Of a stretch of DNA of 64,000 bases, positions 1-10,179 are shown piece by piece. Origin of the DNA: Roseovarius albus (GTDB taxonomy: Bacteria; Pseudomonadota; Alphaproteobacteria; Rhodobacterales; Rhodobacteraceae); the NCBI RefSeq assembly GCF_900172335.1, contig NZ_FWFX01000010.1:62001-126000 (forward strand). The letters are read 5' to 3'. The notes under the pieces are model-generated. The model made no database searches, was not told the origin of the DNA, and saw only the letters and a program-made list of their open reading frames with translations. A program made the position numbers and the translations under genes. Within the stretch, counting starts at the first letter, position 1. Every line of letters starts with the position of its first letter.

Positions 1-2
1 AA

Positions 3-3000
3 ACCGGCAGCGGGCCTTTTGACGACCAGCTGCATTACGCAGGTAGCACGAGTGATGCATTCGGCCCGTATGCAGGTAACCCGAACCCCATCCGCGCAGC
101 GGCGGATGTTTTACGTGCCGCTTTCAATTCCGACGGCAGCTACAAGCCGGCTTCACCGACAGATCCCGTTTATGATCAGGATGGAACGACGGTCATCTTC
201 GCTAATGAAACCGAAGCCCAGGCATTTTTATCGTCCCTATTTATTCTGTATGAGGAACAAGGGAATGGAAACTGGGTTGATATAACTTCCAACACCGGGC
301 TTCCAGCCGACTTCGTAGATATCGTATCCGGCTATTATTGGGAACAGCCGGGTAGCAGCATCGGCGATCCTTCGGACTACTATGACGGCTCAAGCCTCAC
401 TGGCGGAACCTTTTATTCACCTGAAAGCGAGTTTTTCGACCCAACGGAAGACGGCACACTGGCCCTTGTTGATGCCTCTACAAACGGCTTGGCAGAATAT
501 ACCGGGTCCAACTTTGGCGGTGCTCTACAAGGTGCGATTGTCGCAGCGTCCTTCAACGGCAATCTCTATTTTGAAAAACCGATCGACACAAATGGTGATG
601 GCCGGACTGATGCCGTGCAAAGCCTCGGCACGATTAATGGATTCGGGTCTCAACCCCTTTCGGTTATAACATTGGGAGACGACGGAATTCCCGGTTTTTA
701 TGCCGACAATGACGGTGATGGTGTTGATGACTTTGCAGGCTTAATCGTCGCCGCCACCTATGGCGCAGACAGCATCAATTTCTTCGTTCCGGGTAGCCAG
801 TCTGTAGGACCTGGCAACGATCTGGACCTTGATGGCAGAGACGACGTAGTCGACTCCCACGTCGGGGACCCGACAGACGGCAAAGGCGTGCTGCTTAATG
901 CAAACGAGACGCTGACATGGCAGTTTGAGTTGAGCACTCCGACGACACCACCCGGTGCTATTCCTCCGGGTGACAGTATTGCCGGTGACATCGGTATCAA
1001 TGCGGTTTGGCGCAACGGTGTTGATGATCAATATGCGCAGGAAACGGACCCAGCTCTTTATACTCCGTCGATCTGGAACCTTGGTGGCGCCTCAACGTTC
1101 GTAAGTATCGATGTCGCTGACGATGGTACCGCAATTGGTTCTGCCAATACACAAAGAGATGTGTTGGGGATTGGTTTTGCGGCGCAGAACAACCTTGAGG
1201 GTCTATCGATCACCAGCGAAATGCTGAACATCTTCAGCTACACGCCAAACACGGAAGCCTTCAAGACCTGGGATGGTGGTGAGAAGTTTGGTTTGATGGT
1301 CGGCCCAGGGGATCAATCCAATTTCGCTGAGGCAACTATCGCTGTCGATACCTCATTGGGATCGCCGCGTTTTGGCATCCAGTTGATTGTTGAAACTGAC
1401 GACGTGCCGGTCACAACTTTCGTAGAAATTCCGGGAATTGATAACCCCACCAGGGGATTGGAAGACCCAAGCCTGCAGATCGCGATGGACGTCGATCTGA
1501 CACCCGGTGCTGAAACCATTACGGCACGTGCCAGATATGTGGATGACGGGATCTTTACGAATTGGGTTTCGACCACAGCGGTCCCGATCCCGAGTGCTGT
1601 CGTCGAAGCGATCAAAGGAGAGTATAACAACGCAGGCACGTCAACCGGCGCCGTTGTAGGCCTTGTGGCTTCGACAGAAACTGGTGATGACAGCTTTGCC
1701 GCATCTTGGGATTGGGTCGAGGTTACGGGACAGGACGCGCTCGAAACTACTGGTCAAGTACTGTTCCGCTGGAATGCTGGCGAGTCGGATGTCGCAGCAA
1801 TCGACGGAGGACTAGATTGGGTTGCTGATACGTCGGTCATTTCTGGGGGGCCGATTAAATACACCAACGGCACGGTGAACAGCTATGATTCTTCGGTTGA
1901 TCTAAGTTATGTGCCGACGGGTCTGTTTGATCGTCAGATATTCGATCCGCCCAACGGGGCCGAAATGTCACTGTCATTCGGTAATGGCTTGACCAATGGA
2001 TCTTATGCGGTTCGCTTGTTCACGGGTGATCGTTATCCAGGGACTGCGGCACCTGGTGCGCGTGTCTTTGATATATCGGTCGAAGGCCAGATTTTCCTGG
2101 ATGATCTCGATCTGTCCGGCACGGTCGGAAACAAAGTTGGAGTCATGTATGAATGGGTTGGTCAGGTCACTGATGGCACGATCAACATCGATTTCGATCA
2201 CGAGGTCGAAAACCCAATCATTACCGGTATTGAAATCGTCTCACTTGATGCGTCGAATGTGCCGGTGATTTCTGCCCAAGACCTCACCGTGAGCGAAGCT
2301 GATGGCTTTATTTCGCTTACAATTTCATCTGATATCCCAATTCCGGGTGGTGAAATACTGACGGTTGATTACGAAATCGTCCCGGTCTCGGGAAGTGCGC
2401 TGCCTGAGTTGGATTACCAGTCGGCAGACCTGACACTTGACGCAGGAACTGGTATTTATTCCGGATCAGGGGTGATCTCTGACGGGGTATCTGATCTTAC
2501 AATCGCGCTTGAAATTTTGCCCGATGCCGTGCTGGAAGGAACCGAAACATTTGAGGTTCGTATCACCGGATTAAGTGGCACGGACGCGGTGATCGGCAAT
2601 GGTGTCGGTACGGTTTCGATCACAGACATCCCGGACAGCGCACCGGGATTGCCGGCGACTGAATTCTCTGATGATCGTTTGAATCCCACGCAGATCAGCC
2701 TGATTGAAGGATCGAATACAGTCGTTGCGACGCAGAATGGAGATCCGACTCGCGACTACGACTACATCACATTCGTCGTGCCACAGGGTCTTGAGCTGAC
2801 CGCGCTGACCCTTGATGGGTTCAACGATTATGATGGCTCAGCGGCAAATGCGAGCTTTATCGGCCTGCAAGCCGGGTCAACCTTTACCGAAGAACCGGCA
2901 ACAGCCAATCCTGCGAACCTTCTTGGTGGGGTTATTTACAGCGAATTTGATGTTGGTTCGGATCTTCTGGCGGATATGGCGGATGGTGTCATTGAAGGCG

Positions 3001-6000
3001 CTTCTGTAAGTACGCAGGGCTTCACAACGCCATTGGAAGCCGGCAGCTATACGTTGTGGTTCAGTCAGGGCGGATCACCCACGACTTCAACACTCAACGC
3101 CACATTGCAGACCACCGGCGGTCAAACGAATTTGCCGCCGTCCATCGCAACAGTGGCTGACATCAACATCGATGAGTTGCAAAATGCAAACACGCAAATT
3201 GTTGCGACAGATGATGATGGCATCGCAGATCTGATTTCATTGTCGCTCTCCTTGGTCGATAGCAATGGTGCCCCCGTTGGCGGCTACACGTTTACTGACA
3301 ATGGTGATGGAACGGGTGACTTCTCGTGGAATACGCCAAGCCTTCCGGCAACGGAAGTCTACACTGCGACGGTAGAGGCATCTGATGGCGTTAACGCGCC
3401 AACCAGTACGACCTTTGATATCACAGTCAACGACACAGGTGGCTCAACAGACGGAACCGTGCTTTACCGTTGGAATGCTGGCCCGTCGGATATCGCTGCA
3501 ATTGATGGCGGCATGGATTGGGTTGCTGACCTGTCTGTCATTTCGGGTGGTCCCACGAAAATTTATCGTGGGCGGGTCGACAACTTGGATTCGTCTGTAC
3601 CAGTGGCAACGACGCCGGCTGGTATTTTTGAATACGAAATTAGTGACCCTGCAAGTGGCAGTGATATGTCCCTGTCCTTCGGCTCCGGTCTTGCCAATGG
3701 AACCTACGCAGTGCGCCTTTTTGCAGGAAACGGCTACTTTGGAACAAAAGACCCTGGAGATCGTATTTTTGACATCTCGGTTGAAGGTCAGATTTTCCTG
3801 GATGATCTGGATCTGTCAGCCACGCTCGGACATGATGTCGGCGGCATGTTCGAATGGGTCGGGCAAGTCACGGATGGCACGATCAATATTGATTTTGGCC
3901 ATGAAGTTGAAAACCCGCTTATCAACGCGGTTGAGATCTTGGCGGTTGGCGCTAATGAGGATCCGGTCTTCAATTCTCCGGACATGTTTACCGTTGCTGA
4001 AAATTCGACTGCCATCGGAATGGTGTCGGCCACCGATCCGGAAACGGGTCCGATCCAATACGCGATCGCGGGCGGTGCTGATGCCGCTCTGTTTACCATC
4101 GACGCCAATTCTGGTGCGTTTTCCTTCATTAATGCTCCAGATTTTGAGACACCTGCGGACGCTGGTGCTGACAATGTTTACGATGTCACAGTCAGTGCGT
4201 CAGATGGAGTGAACGCTCCGACACAGGACATCGCGGTGACGGTCACCGATATTGTTAACGAAGACCAAACCGGGATCGTGGAGCTCACGATCAATGGCAA
4301 CAGCAATCAGGTCGGTATCTCAAATTTTGGGAACAACGCCTGGAAAATCACTAATGTTGGTGAAAAACCGATTGCATCGATTGTATTCGACGTGGCGGGC
4401 GCGATTTACGGGGACAGCGTCTTTGACCCCTTTGGTCTTGCGGGCGACAGCGGTTCGAAACCTCTGACCATCGACGGTGATGGCGGTACTGGAGTCGTGG
4501 CACCGGACGCCTCGTCATATATTGGTGACGGTGGTGTGTTGGGTTACAAAGGCATCCAAATGACCTTTGATCCGTTCACCGATGGTGGTTTTGAATCCGG
4601 TGAAACCGTAAGCTTCTCGATCGATATGGATCCCAATTCGATTGCCGGATCATTCAAACCCACTCTGGACAGTGGCTCCTTCCCGGCATGGGACGTCGGG
4701 GGCGTGTCGGGGGCCGAGTTGATTGGCTCGGACTTTACGGTGAACTTTGTTGATGGTTCGACTGCGACAGGACAAATTCAAAGCATCGGTCGCCAAGGTG
4801 GTGCCCTGGCCTACGCGGACCAATCAAGCCCTGGTTCAACAGTTCAACTGACGGTGAATGGTCTGAACCCCGGTGAGATCGGCACATACGATTCAAATGG
4901 ACCGAGCGTCTTTGTCAGTGGCACTGCTGGCGAAACAGCGCGTATTGTTCTGACCAAAGGCTTTATCCAACCGGTCACGAACAATTTTGACGAGCCGTAT
5001 AAGTCTCAGCTTGATGCACAACTCGCGGCGTTGGCGGCGTCTGATTTCCCGGCAAACAACGCGGTCGAATTCCAGACGGTTGATGTTCTGCTTGACGGAA
5101 CCAATCAGGATATCAGCAGTCTGTTCGACTTCGCGAATGTCGCGAACTATGACTTCCCGGGCGAAGATCAGATTCCAATCGGCTTGGTTGCGGGCACGAT
5201 TGATCCGTCAAATGATGACCTTCCAACGGGACCCGTGTCGACGCCAATCTATCTGTCTTATGACGATGGAACTCCCGGCCTCCCAACCGTGGATCTGGAT
5301 GTGACGCCAACCTCGGCAAGCGAAGATTTGACGACTCAACTGACGATTACGGTTACGGCCAGTGCGGCAGTTGTAGGGGATCAGACAGTTGCATTGTCAC
5401 TGACCGGAACGGGTATTTCGGCTTCGGATTTCCAGTCTATAATTCCGCTCTCGCTGACTATTCTTGATGGTCAAACCAGCGCAAGCACAACAATTGACAT
5501 CAATGATGATGTGGACGTGGAAGGACAAGAGACAGCGAATTTTGCGATCTCTTCGCCGAGTGCCGGGATCACGTTGGGGGCAACCATTAGCGTTGACGTT
5601 GTCATCGACGACAATGATAGTGGTCCTAACAATCCACCGGTTTTCGTTTCCCCCGGACAGTTCAGCATTTCCGAGAACGGCACGAATATCGGCATTGTGG
5701 ATGCGGATGACCCAGAGAACGATGCTCTGCAATACGCCATTGCGGGCGGGGCCGATGCAGCCTTGTTTGATATTGACCAGACAACTGGCGCACTCACCTT
5801 CCTCAATGCTCCGGACTTTGAAGCCCCTGCCGACGATGATGGTGACAATGACTATGAAGTCACCGTGAGCGTCTCGGATGGAACAAACACGCCAACGCAA
5901 GCGATCACCGTCAATGTCACAGACGTTAATGAAGGTGCCCCAACCCAAACAGGGACACCTGGCGATGACGACTTGTTTGGTACTGGTGGTTTTGATCACA

Positions 6001-6725
6001 TTGATGGACTTGCCGGCAATGACACGATTGAGGGCAAGGCCGGTGACGACAGCCTTGTTGGTGGTCTTGGCAACGACAAGCTAGTTGGCAATGCCGATAA
6101 CGATACGCTTGTGGGTGGCGAAGGGACTGATGAACTGATCGGCGGTAGCGGAGATGACAACCTTGATGGCGGTATCGGGAACGATACAGTCAACGGCGGC
6201 AACGGTAATGATACGCTGCTTGGCGGTGCTGACAACGACAAAGTGATCGGCGGCAAGGATGATGATTTTCTGGATGGTGGCACAGGCAATGATACATTGC
6301 TTGGCCAGCAGGGAGCGGACCAAATCAACGGCGATGATGGCACTGATAAGCTATATGGCGGGACTGAAAATGACACCATCGACGGTGGCGAAGGTGACGA
6401 CAGACTTCAGGGCGACGAAGGGAATGATTTGCTAACTGGCGGCGCTGGAGCAGATACATTTGTGTTCACGCACCATGGCGCAGATTCCAATGGGGACATT
6501 GATACGGTTACAGATCTGGACTTTGCTGAGGACCGGCTGCTGATCCGGGCCTTCGGAGGAAACAGCAACCAAACGGTGACGTCTGCAGAGGATCTTTATA
6601 GTCTTGCGCTGAATGGGCTGACTGTTGTGGAAGATGACGGAGACACGCTCATAACGTTTGACGATGGCGTAAATTCCCATCAGGCGCTTATCCTTGATTT
6701 AAGTGATCCATTCGCCGGAGCTTGA
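3..6725 (+). CDS. Giant RTX-type secreted protein, 5' end cut by window edge
   Basis: The frame is open from base 3 with no start inside the window, so at least 2,240 residues of a larger protein are seen. Order by nucleotide: an N-terminal region with DxDxDG-like calcium loops (about 590-860); malectin-like domain (about 1756-2245); Calx-beta-like domain (2255-2635); a second malectin-like domain (3459-3940); cadherin-like domain (3961-4250); an unrecognised region (4260-5280); Calx-beta-like (5290-5620); cadherin-like (5630-5930); glycine/aspartate RTX nonapeptides of the GGxGNDxLxGG type (5955-6450); and a C-terminal tail typical of type I secretion substrates. Known of the families: malectin folds bind sugars and RTX repeats fold on calcium outside the cell. 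Inference: a secreted or surface adhesin or matrix protein, fitting the exopolysaccharide genes next door. No type I transporter genes are in the window. A catalytic domain could lie upstream. Confidence 0.88.
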   Translation, partial: TGSGPFDDQLHYAGSTSDAFGPYAGNPNPIRAAADVLRAAFNSDGSYKPASPTDPVYDQDGTTVIFANETEAQAFLSSLFILYEEQGNGNWVDITSNTGLPADFVDIVSGYYWEQPGSSIGDPSDYYDGSSLTGGTFYSPESEFFDPTEDGTLALVDASTNGLAEYTGSNFGGALQGAIVAASFNGNLYFEKPIDTNGDGRTDAVQSLGTINGFGSQPLSVITLGDDGIPGFYADNDGDGVDDFAGLIVAATYGADSINFFVPGSQSVGPGNDLDLDGRDDVVDSHVGDPTDGKGVLLNANETLTWQFELSTPTTPPGAIPPGDSIAGDIGINAVWRNGVDDQYAQETDPALYTPSIWNLGGASTFVSIDVADDGTAIGSANTQRDVLGIGFAAQNNLEGLSITSEMLNIFSYTPNTEAFKTWDGGEKFGLMVGPGDQSNFAEATIAVDTSLGSPRFGIQLIVETDDVPVTTFVEIPGIDNPTRGLEDPSLQIAMDVDLTPGAETITARARYVDDGIFTNWVSTTAVPIPSAVVEAIKGEYNNAGTSTGAVVGLVASTETGDDSFAASWDWVEVTGQDALETTGQVLFRWNAGESDVAAIDGGLDWVADTSVISGGPIKYTNGTVNSYDSSVDLSYVPTGLFDRQIFDPPNGAEMSLSFGNGLTNGSYAVRLFTGDRYPGTAAPGARVFDISVEGQIFLDDLDLSGTVGNKVGVMYEWVGQVTDGTINIDFDHEVENPIITGIEIVSLDASNVPVISAQDLTVSEADGFISLTISSDIPIPGGEILTVDYEIVPVSGSALPELDYQSADLTLDAGTGIYSGSGVISDGVSDLTIALEILPDAVLEGTETFEVRITGLSGTDAVIGNGVGTVSITDIPDSAPGLPATEFSDDRLNPTQISLIEGSNTVVATQNGDPTRDYDYITFVVPQGLELTALTLDGFNDYDGSAANASFIGLQAGSTFTEEPATANPANLLGGVIYSEFDVGSDLLADMADGVIEGASVSTQGFTTPLEAGSYTLWFSQGGSPTTSTLNATLQTTGGQTNLPPSIATVADINIDELQNANTQIVATDDDGIADLISLSLSLVDSNGAPVGGYTFTDNGDGTGDFSWNTPSLPATEVYTATVEASDGVNAPTSTTFDITVNDTGGSTDGTVLYRWNAGPSDIAAIDGGMDWVADLSVISGGPTKIYRGRVDNLDSSVPVATTPAGIFEYEISDPASGSDMSLSFGSGLANGTYAVRLFAGNGYFGTKDPGDRIFDISVEGQIFLDDLDLSATLGHDVGGMFEWVGQVTDGTINIDFGHEVENPLINAVEILAVGANEDPVFNSPDMFTVAENSTAIGMVSATDPETGPIQYAIAGGADAALFTIDANSGAFSFINAPDFETPADAGADNVYDVTVSASDGVNAPTQDIAVTVTDIVNEDQTGIVELTINGNSNQVGISNFGNNAWKITNVGEKPIASIVFDVAGAIYGDSVFDPFGLAGDSGSKPLTIDGDGGTGVVAPDASSYIGDGGVLGYKGIQMTFDPFTDGGFESGETVSFSIDMDPNSIAGSFKPTLDSGSFPAWDVGGVSGAELIGSDFTVNFVDGSTATGQIQSIGRQGGALAYADQSSPGSTVQLTVNGLNPGEIGTYDSNGPSVFVSGTAGETARIVLTKGFIQPVTNNFDEPYKSQLDAQLAALAASDFPANNAVEFQTVDVLLDGTNQDISSLFDFANVANYDFPGEDQIPIGLVAGTIDPSNDDLPTGPVSTPIYLSYDDGTPGLPTVDLDVTPTSASEDLTTQLTITVTASAAVVGDQTVALSLTGTGISASDFQSIIPLSLTILDGQTSASTTIDINDDVDVEGQETANFAISSPSAGITLGATISVDVVIDDNDSGPNNPPVFVSPGQFSISENGTNIGIVDADDPENDALQYAIAGGADAALFDIDQTTGALTFLNAPDFEAPADDDGDNDYEVTVSVSDGTNTPTQAITVNVTDVNEGAPTQTGTPGDDDLFGTGGFDHIDGLAGNDTIEGKAGDDSLVGGLGNDKLVGNADNDTLVGGEGTDELIGGSGDDNLDGGIGNDTVNGGNGNDTLLGGADNDKVIGGKDDDFLDGGTGNDTLLGQQGADQINGDDGTDKLYGGTENDTIDGGEGDDRLQGDEGNDLLTGGAGADTFVFTHHGADSNGDIDTVTDLDFAEDRLLIRAFGGNSNQTVTSAEDLYSLALNGLTVVEDDGDTLITFDDGVNSHQALILDLSDPFAGA

Positions 6726-6744
6726 TTGTAATTCGACGAGTGTT

Positions 6745-6768
6745 AGAGGGCGCTTCATCGCGCCCTCT
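6745..6768. terminator. Hairpin between convergent genes
   Basis: A 9-bp perfect stem (AGAGGGCGC / GCGCCCTCT) with a 6-base loop lies 19 bases after the RTX stop codon and about 50 bases past the end of the convergent sulfotransferase gene. Neither strand has a clear U-tract after it, so termination efficiency is uncertain. It could serve both genes as a bidirectional 3' end. Confidence 0.5.
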
Positions 6769-6820
6769 GAATCTGCCCGCTCACATGTGCAAGCAGGGAC
6801 TGAGCCTTACGGTTTCAAGA

Positions 6821-7762
6821 TTAATCTCCGAGCAGCTTGAACAGGGGCGAGAATGCTCGATACGAGAGTTTCTCGAACCATGAGAGAGTTGCGCGGCCAT
6901 CACCGGATTTTATGGTGACTTTTTCCCCTGTCTTGGCCGCTTGAGCGAGCCAAATGTTCCCCGTGAAAACATGCAGGTGATCCAGCCCAAATTCATTGCC
7001 ACAAATGCCAAGCTCGACAGGAGTTCCGAGCTCTTTTGTGAGCTGGGCTTCGACGGATGACGGATCGTCAATAAACGCCTCGTAGTCAACAATGCTTAGA
7101 TTGCTGTGGTCAAAGACCTTAAGTTGGCGGCGGAGACCGCGAACCCGAAAAAGAATTACACTTAGATATACCGGAGCGAAGAGCGGAAGATAAAATCTAT
7201 TCCGGCGTTTTGCCCGCTTTAGGCGGGATGCGTAGGTTTGAATGTGTGATCTGCGAACGTAAATGACATGTATTGGAAAGTCTGAATACTGATGCAGCAC
7301 TTGCAGGCGTGTGAAGTTTTTTGAAGCATCCACTACAAAATCGACATTCAATGTTGATGACAGCTCATGCATGAAGTTTTGGTGGCGCAGTGCGTAGTCT
7401 TTAAGCTCTTCTTTTTCAAAGAGATATTCCGGGCGGACTCCAAGTAACGTCAAGAGCCTGATCCACAATGGTCTAGAGCGCTTATCAATGGTTCTCAGAG
7501 TTTGATCCTGAGAGAATGTCAGCGTTTCTATCTGGTTTTCAGAATCGCTCTTCACACAATTCAGAACAGGCCGCCAAACAGGACAATCATCCACTTTTTG
7601 ACCGCACGAGCAAATTTTTTTGTGGTGATAGTCGTTTTCCAGATAGTTAACTTCGCCGGCATTGAAAAAGCTCTTGCTGTAGCCTAAGGCCGCTGAAAAT
7701 AGCGTGGTGCCAGAATATGCCAGGCCAGTGATATAAATTACTTTGGGTGAATTCATTTCCAT
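6821..7762 (-). CDS. Sulfotransferase family protein
   Basis: About 313 residues. Near the N-terminus, the motif GLAYSGTTLF matches the 5'-phosphosulfate-binding loop of PAPS-dependent sulfotransferases. Mid-protein VDASKNFTRL followed by a strand and YVRR resembles the 3'-phosphate-binding region (DxSK...VRxP style). A CSCGQ...CPVW segment suggests a small metal or disulfide element. The ATG at 7762 has GGA five bases upstream and is preferred; a TTG 42 bases further upstream would add 14 residues. A second ATG at 7756 is possible. It sits alone on the reverse strand between the RTX gene and the polysaccharide genes. Inference: sulfation of a sugar in the surface polysaccharide, using PAPS in the cytoplasm. 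The acceptor cannot be read from sequence. Confidence 0.72.
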   Translation of the reverse strand: MEMNSPKVIYITGLAYSGTTLFSAALGYSKSFFNAGEVNYLENDYHHKKICSCGQKVDDCPVWRPVLNCVKSDSENQIETLTFSQDQTLRTIDKRSRPLWIRLLTLLGVRPEYLFEKEELKDYALRHQNFMHELSSTLNVDFVVDASKNFTRLQVLHQYSDFPIHVIYVRRSHIQTYASRLKRAKRRNRFYLPLFAPVYLSVILFRVRGLRRQLKVFDHSNLSIVDYEAFIDDPSSVEAQLTKELGTPVELGICGNEFGLDHLHVFTGNIWLAQAAKTGEKVTIKSGDGRATLSWFEKLSYRAFSPLFKLLGD

Positions 7763-8020
7763 TTTATTCCAAGCCGAAAAATTTAACTTGGCCATGCGCA
7801 GCAAGGCTGGTTCTTGAAATCGCTACATGTTTCTAACACTTATTTTCGCCTCTACCGAGCGCCTTTATCACTGCGCCTTTTAGAAATGGCGGGTTTGCAA
7901 CACTCGAGACTTCAAATTTGTGGTCATAAATTGCCGTTCTTTGCGGTAGTGTGGTACTCACTTTCATAAGAAGTTTTGAACACACGTTAACGACTGAAAC
8001 AAAGGCCAGACAGGTATTTT

Positions 8021-9397
8021 ATGGCGATTGCGAAATCAGACAAGATGCCACTTGGGCTCCTTACATTGGTGGTTTTTGCCTTTCTCATTTCTGGCGTCCC
8101 AAAGTTAAATATCAGAGTAGGGCCGGTTCCGGTCTACATGATTGATTTCGTTATCCTCTTGATGACCTATTTTGCACTCAAGCGACCGGGCTTTGGTTCA
8201 ATAGGGCAGCCTTTCGCAGTGGCGGTAGTATTATTGCTGTGTTTCGGGCTTATCGGAGAGACGGTCGGATTTGTAAAAACGGGTAACGTATTCGAACATA
8301 TGTACGTCGCTATAAGAATGACAATCGCCTTTTTGGTCTTTTTCGCGGTGGGAAGACTTGTCAGAGGTCCAGAAGATTTTGCCCCTATTCTCAAGGCGAT
8401 TGTTCTTGGATTACTGATCACCAGCGCAATGATGATTTTGACATCTCTACCAATGACCCGAGGCTTTGTGACCAATTTTGTCCTGGACAACAATTTCCTC
8501 GACCCGGCCAGCGAGCGGGTCGCTGAAAAGTACCTTTCAAAAGGTGATTCTGGTGTGAGAGGGCGCACGTTAGTCGGGGTGTCGATTTTGGGTGCGACGT
8601 TTATCAACCTGATGTGGCCTCTTGCGGCCTTGCTGATCTGGGGAAAAATACACGTCAGCCGCTTCTGGAAAAACCTGGCGCTTGTGGCCTGTGCTCTCGC
8701 ACCACTCGGCGTTTTGATGAGCTATTCTCGGGGGCCTATCGCGGGTATGATTCTAATCATTTTGGGTGCCATTTTTCTGCGGGCACCGGCAGTTCGAAAA
8801 GGTATATTGATTCCTGTCTTGATAGGTTTCGTGTTAGTAGGATCAGTTGGCATAAAATCGGAGGTGTTCTTTTTTGAAAGAATAACCAATAGAACCGCCG
8901 CAATTTTCGATGATCCCTTCGAAGATGAGCGTGAAAGCGAGAGGATATTAGCCTATGTTGACCCGTTTTATCATGCGGCTGAACATCCGATGTTCATATT
9001 TGCCGGCGAGGGCAACGCCATCAACCGATCGTGGAATGTTCACGCTCAGGTATCGGGACGTGCTAACCACGCTCTGTTTGCCTCATCTTACTATTCTGGC
9101 GGCTTGATTTCCTCGTTCGTCTATATGTTCTTGATGCTGAACGGGTTCTATTTTGCCTATTGGCATTTGAGACGACGGCGATGGACTGCCTCGTCGGGCT
9201 ATAGCCAGGCACTTTTTCTGTCTATGGTTGGTTTAGTTCCCTGGGTGCTTTTTGGGCACGCGATGGTATCGACAGCGCGGGGTGCCATGATGTTCTTCTT
9301 TATCTTTGGGCTTTTGAGCACTCTGCGGAAATTCCCTCTGCAATCGGAGGTTCCCCCGAAACATGTGTTACAACAGGTGATGCATAAGCCGGCATAA
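8021..9397 (+). CDS. O-antigen ligase/polymerase-like membrane protein
   Basis: 458 residues, with a dozen or so hydrophobic segments and one longer soluble loop (about residues 280-350), the usual layout of the Wzy/WaaL family. The loop is followed by a polar ANHALFASSYYSGG segment resembling the family's conserved C-terminal region. Such proteins either polymerise repeat units at the periplasmic face of the inner membrane or ligate glycan to lipid. The ATG is preceded by CAGG about six bases upstream. It faces the convergent methyltransferase gene and shares the exopolysaccharide neighbourhood with a second, different Wzy-like protein at 13332-14753. Which of the two is polymerase and which ligase is unknown. 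Confidence 0.72.
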   Translation: MAIAKSDKMPLGLLTLVVFAFLISGVPKLNIRVGPVPVYMIDFVILLMTYFALKRPGFGSIGQPFAVAVVLLLCFGLIGETVGFVKTGNVFEHMYVAIRMTIAFLVFFAVGRLVRGPEDFAPILKAIVLGLLITSAMMILTSLPMTRGFVTNFVLDNNFLDPASERVAEKYLSKGDSGVRGRTLVGVSILGATFINLMWPLAALLIWGKIHVSRFWKNLALVACALAPLGVLMSYSRGPIAGMILIILGAIFLRAPAVRKGILIPVLIGFVLVGSVGIKSEVFFFERITNRTAAIFDDPFEDERESERILAYVDPFYHAAEHPMFIFAGEGNAINRSWNVHAQVSGRANHALFASSYYSGGLISSFVYMFLMLNGFYFAYWHLRRRRWTASSGYSQALFLSMVGLVPWVLFGHAMVSTARGAMMFFFIFGLLSTLRKFPLQSEVPPKHVLQQVMHKPA

Positions 9398-9416
9398 GGA
9401 GTGTCAGGAAGGGGCA

Positions 9417-9440
9417 GCACTCAGGCAAAATCCTGAGTGC
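9417..9440. terminator. Hairpin between convergent genes
   Basis: Perfect 9-bp inverted repeat GCACTCAGG / CCTGAGTGC with a 6-base loop, 20 bases after the Wzy-like gene and 38 bases before the end of the convergent methyltransferase gene. No strong T-run follows on either strand. It is likely a shared 3' end structure. Confidence 0.5.
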
Positions 9441-9477
9441 GGATCCAAATTCTTCAAACAAAGACATCGCCAGTCGT

Positions 9478-10179
9478 TCAGTTTTTCCTAAAAACAATTT
9501 CGAACCGTTCGCAGTAATCACGTAAGATCAACATTTGGACGAAACTGACCATTCTCCACAACAGGTGAAGTGGGAAGAAAAATGTAAAGTAACCGGAGAA
9601 TTTCACCCGATGAATTTGTTCAACAACCCCACCCTGTGATTTGATCAACTCTGCCATCTCAGAGGGGGACATTTTGTCATAATATGCTTTAAAGCCATCT
9701 GTGTGTTTCGACGGGTATAATTTGACCAAAATCCGCTTTTTAAATCTTTCGGGCAATATTTTGTTGATATGGCTGAATATTGCATGACGGGATGGCGCGC
9801 TGATGTAGCAAACCGCATCGGGCTTCATCATCTCATATAGACCGCGAAGCGCGGCATTCGTGTCAGTAACATGCTCCAAAGTATAACGGCATAAAATAAC
9901 GTCGAACTTCATATCCAGTGGCGGTTGGGTGATATCTGCGACGATCGTCTGAGTATAAATACCCGGGGGCGCACGTTCTAATTCATCAGGATCAATATCA
10001 ATGCCCGTATATGTAATTTCTGGGGGCCTTTGGGTGAGATATGGTTGTTTCCCGCCACCAATATCGGCGACGTCACCTTTTAGCTGAATATTCTCCAAAA
10101 TTTTGCTGCGATCCGGAAAATACCCTAAAGCGCGTTCAAAAGATAAGGATAGTTTTTTGTTGAATTTAAGAAAGCTCAT
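9478..10179 (-). CDS. Class I SAM-dependent methyltransferase
   Basis: 233 residues. The Rossmann-type SAM site is visible: VADIGGGKQPYL (motif I, about residues 35-46), an acidic end of strand two in YTGIDIDPDE, and the strand-four motif FDVILCRYTLEHV typical of Methyltransf_11 enzymes. No membrane segments. Its place between polysaccharide assembly genes suggests methylation of a sugar or a lipid-linked glycan in the cytoplasm; small-molecule methylation cannot be excluded. A gap of about 200 bases separates it from the upstream wzc-like gene, so it may be in the same transcript or have its own promoter. Confidence 0.78.
   Translation of the reverse strand: MSFLKFNKKLSLSFERALGYFPDRSKILENIQLKGDVADIGGGKQPYLTQRPPEITYTGIDIDPDELERAPPGIYTQTIVADITQPPLDMKFDVILCRYTLEHVTDTNAALRGLYEMMKPDAVCYISAPSRHAIFSHINKILPERFKKRILVKLYPSKHTDGFKAYYDKMSPSEMAELIKSQGGVVEQIHRVKFSGYFTFFFPLHLLWRMVSFVQMLILRDYCERFEIVFRKN

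Noticed and set aside
489..489. TTG at 489 as start of the RTX protein
   Set aside because: The same frame is open back to base 3 with protein-like sequence and calcium-loop motifs downstream of it, so the gene is cut by the window edge rather than starting here.
5397..5999. Reverse-strand open frame of 200 codons within the RTX gene
   Set aside because: It lies wholly inside the RTX coding frame, has no known motif and an unusual composition; a shadow of a biased codon pattern.
5955..6450. Short tandem repeats that could be taken as a DNA repeat or CRISPR-like array
   Set aside because: The repeats are in frame, encode glycine/aspartate RTX nonapeptides and have no constant direct repeat with unique spacers.
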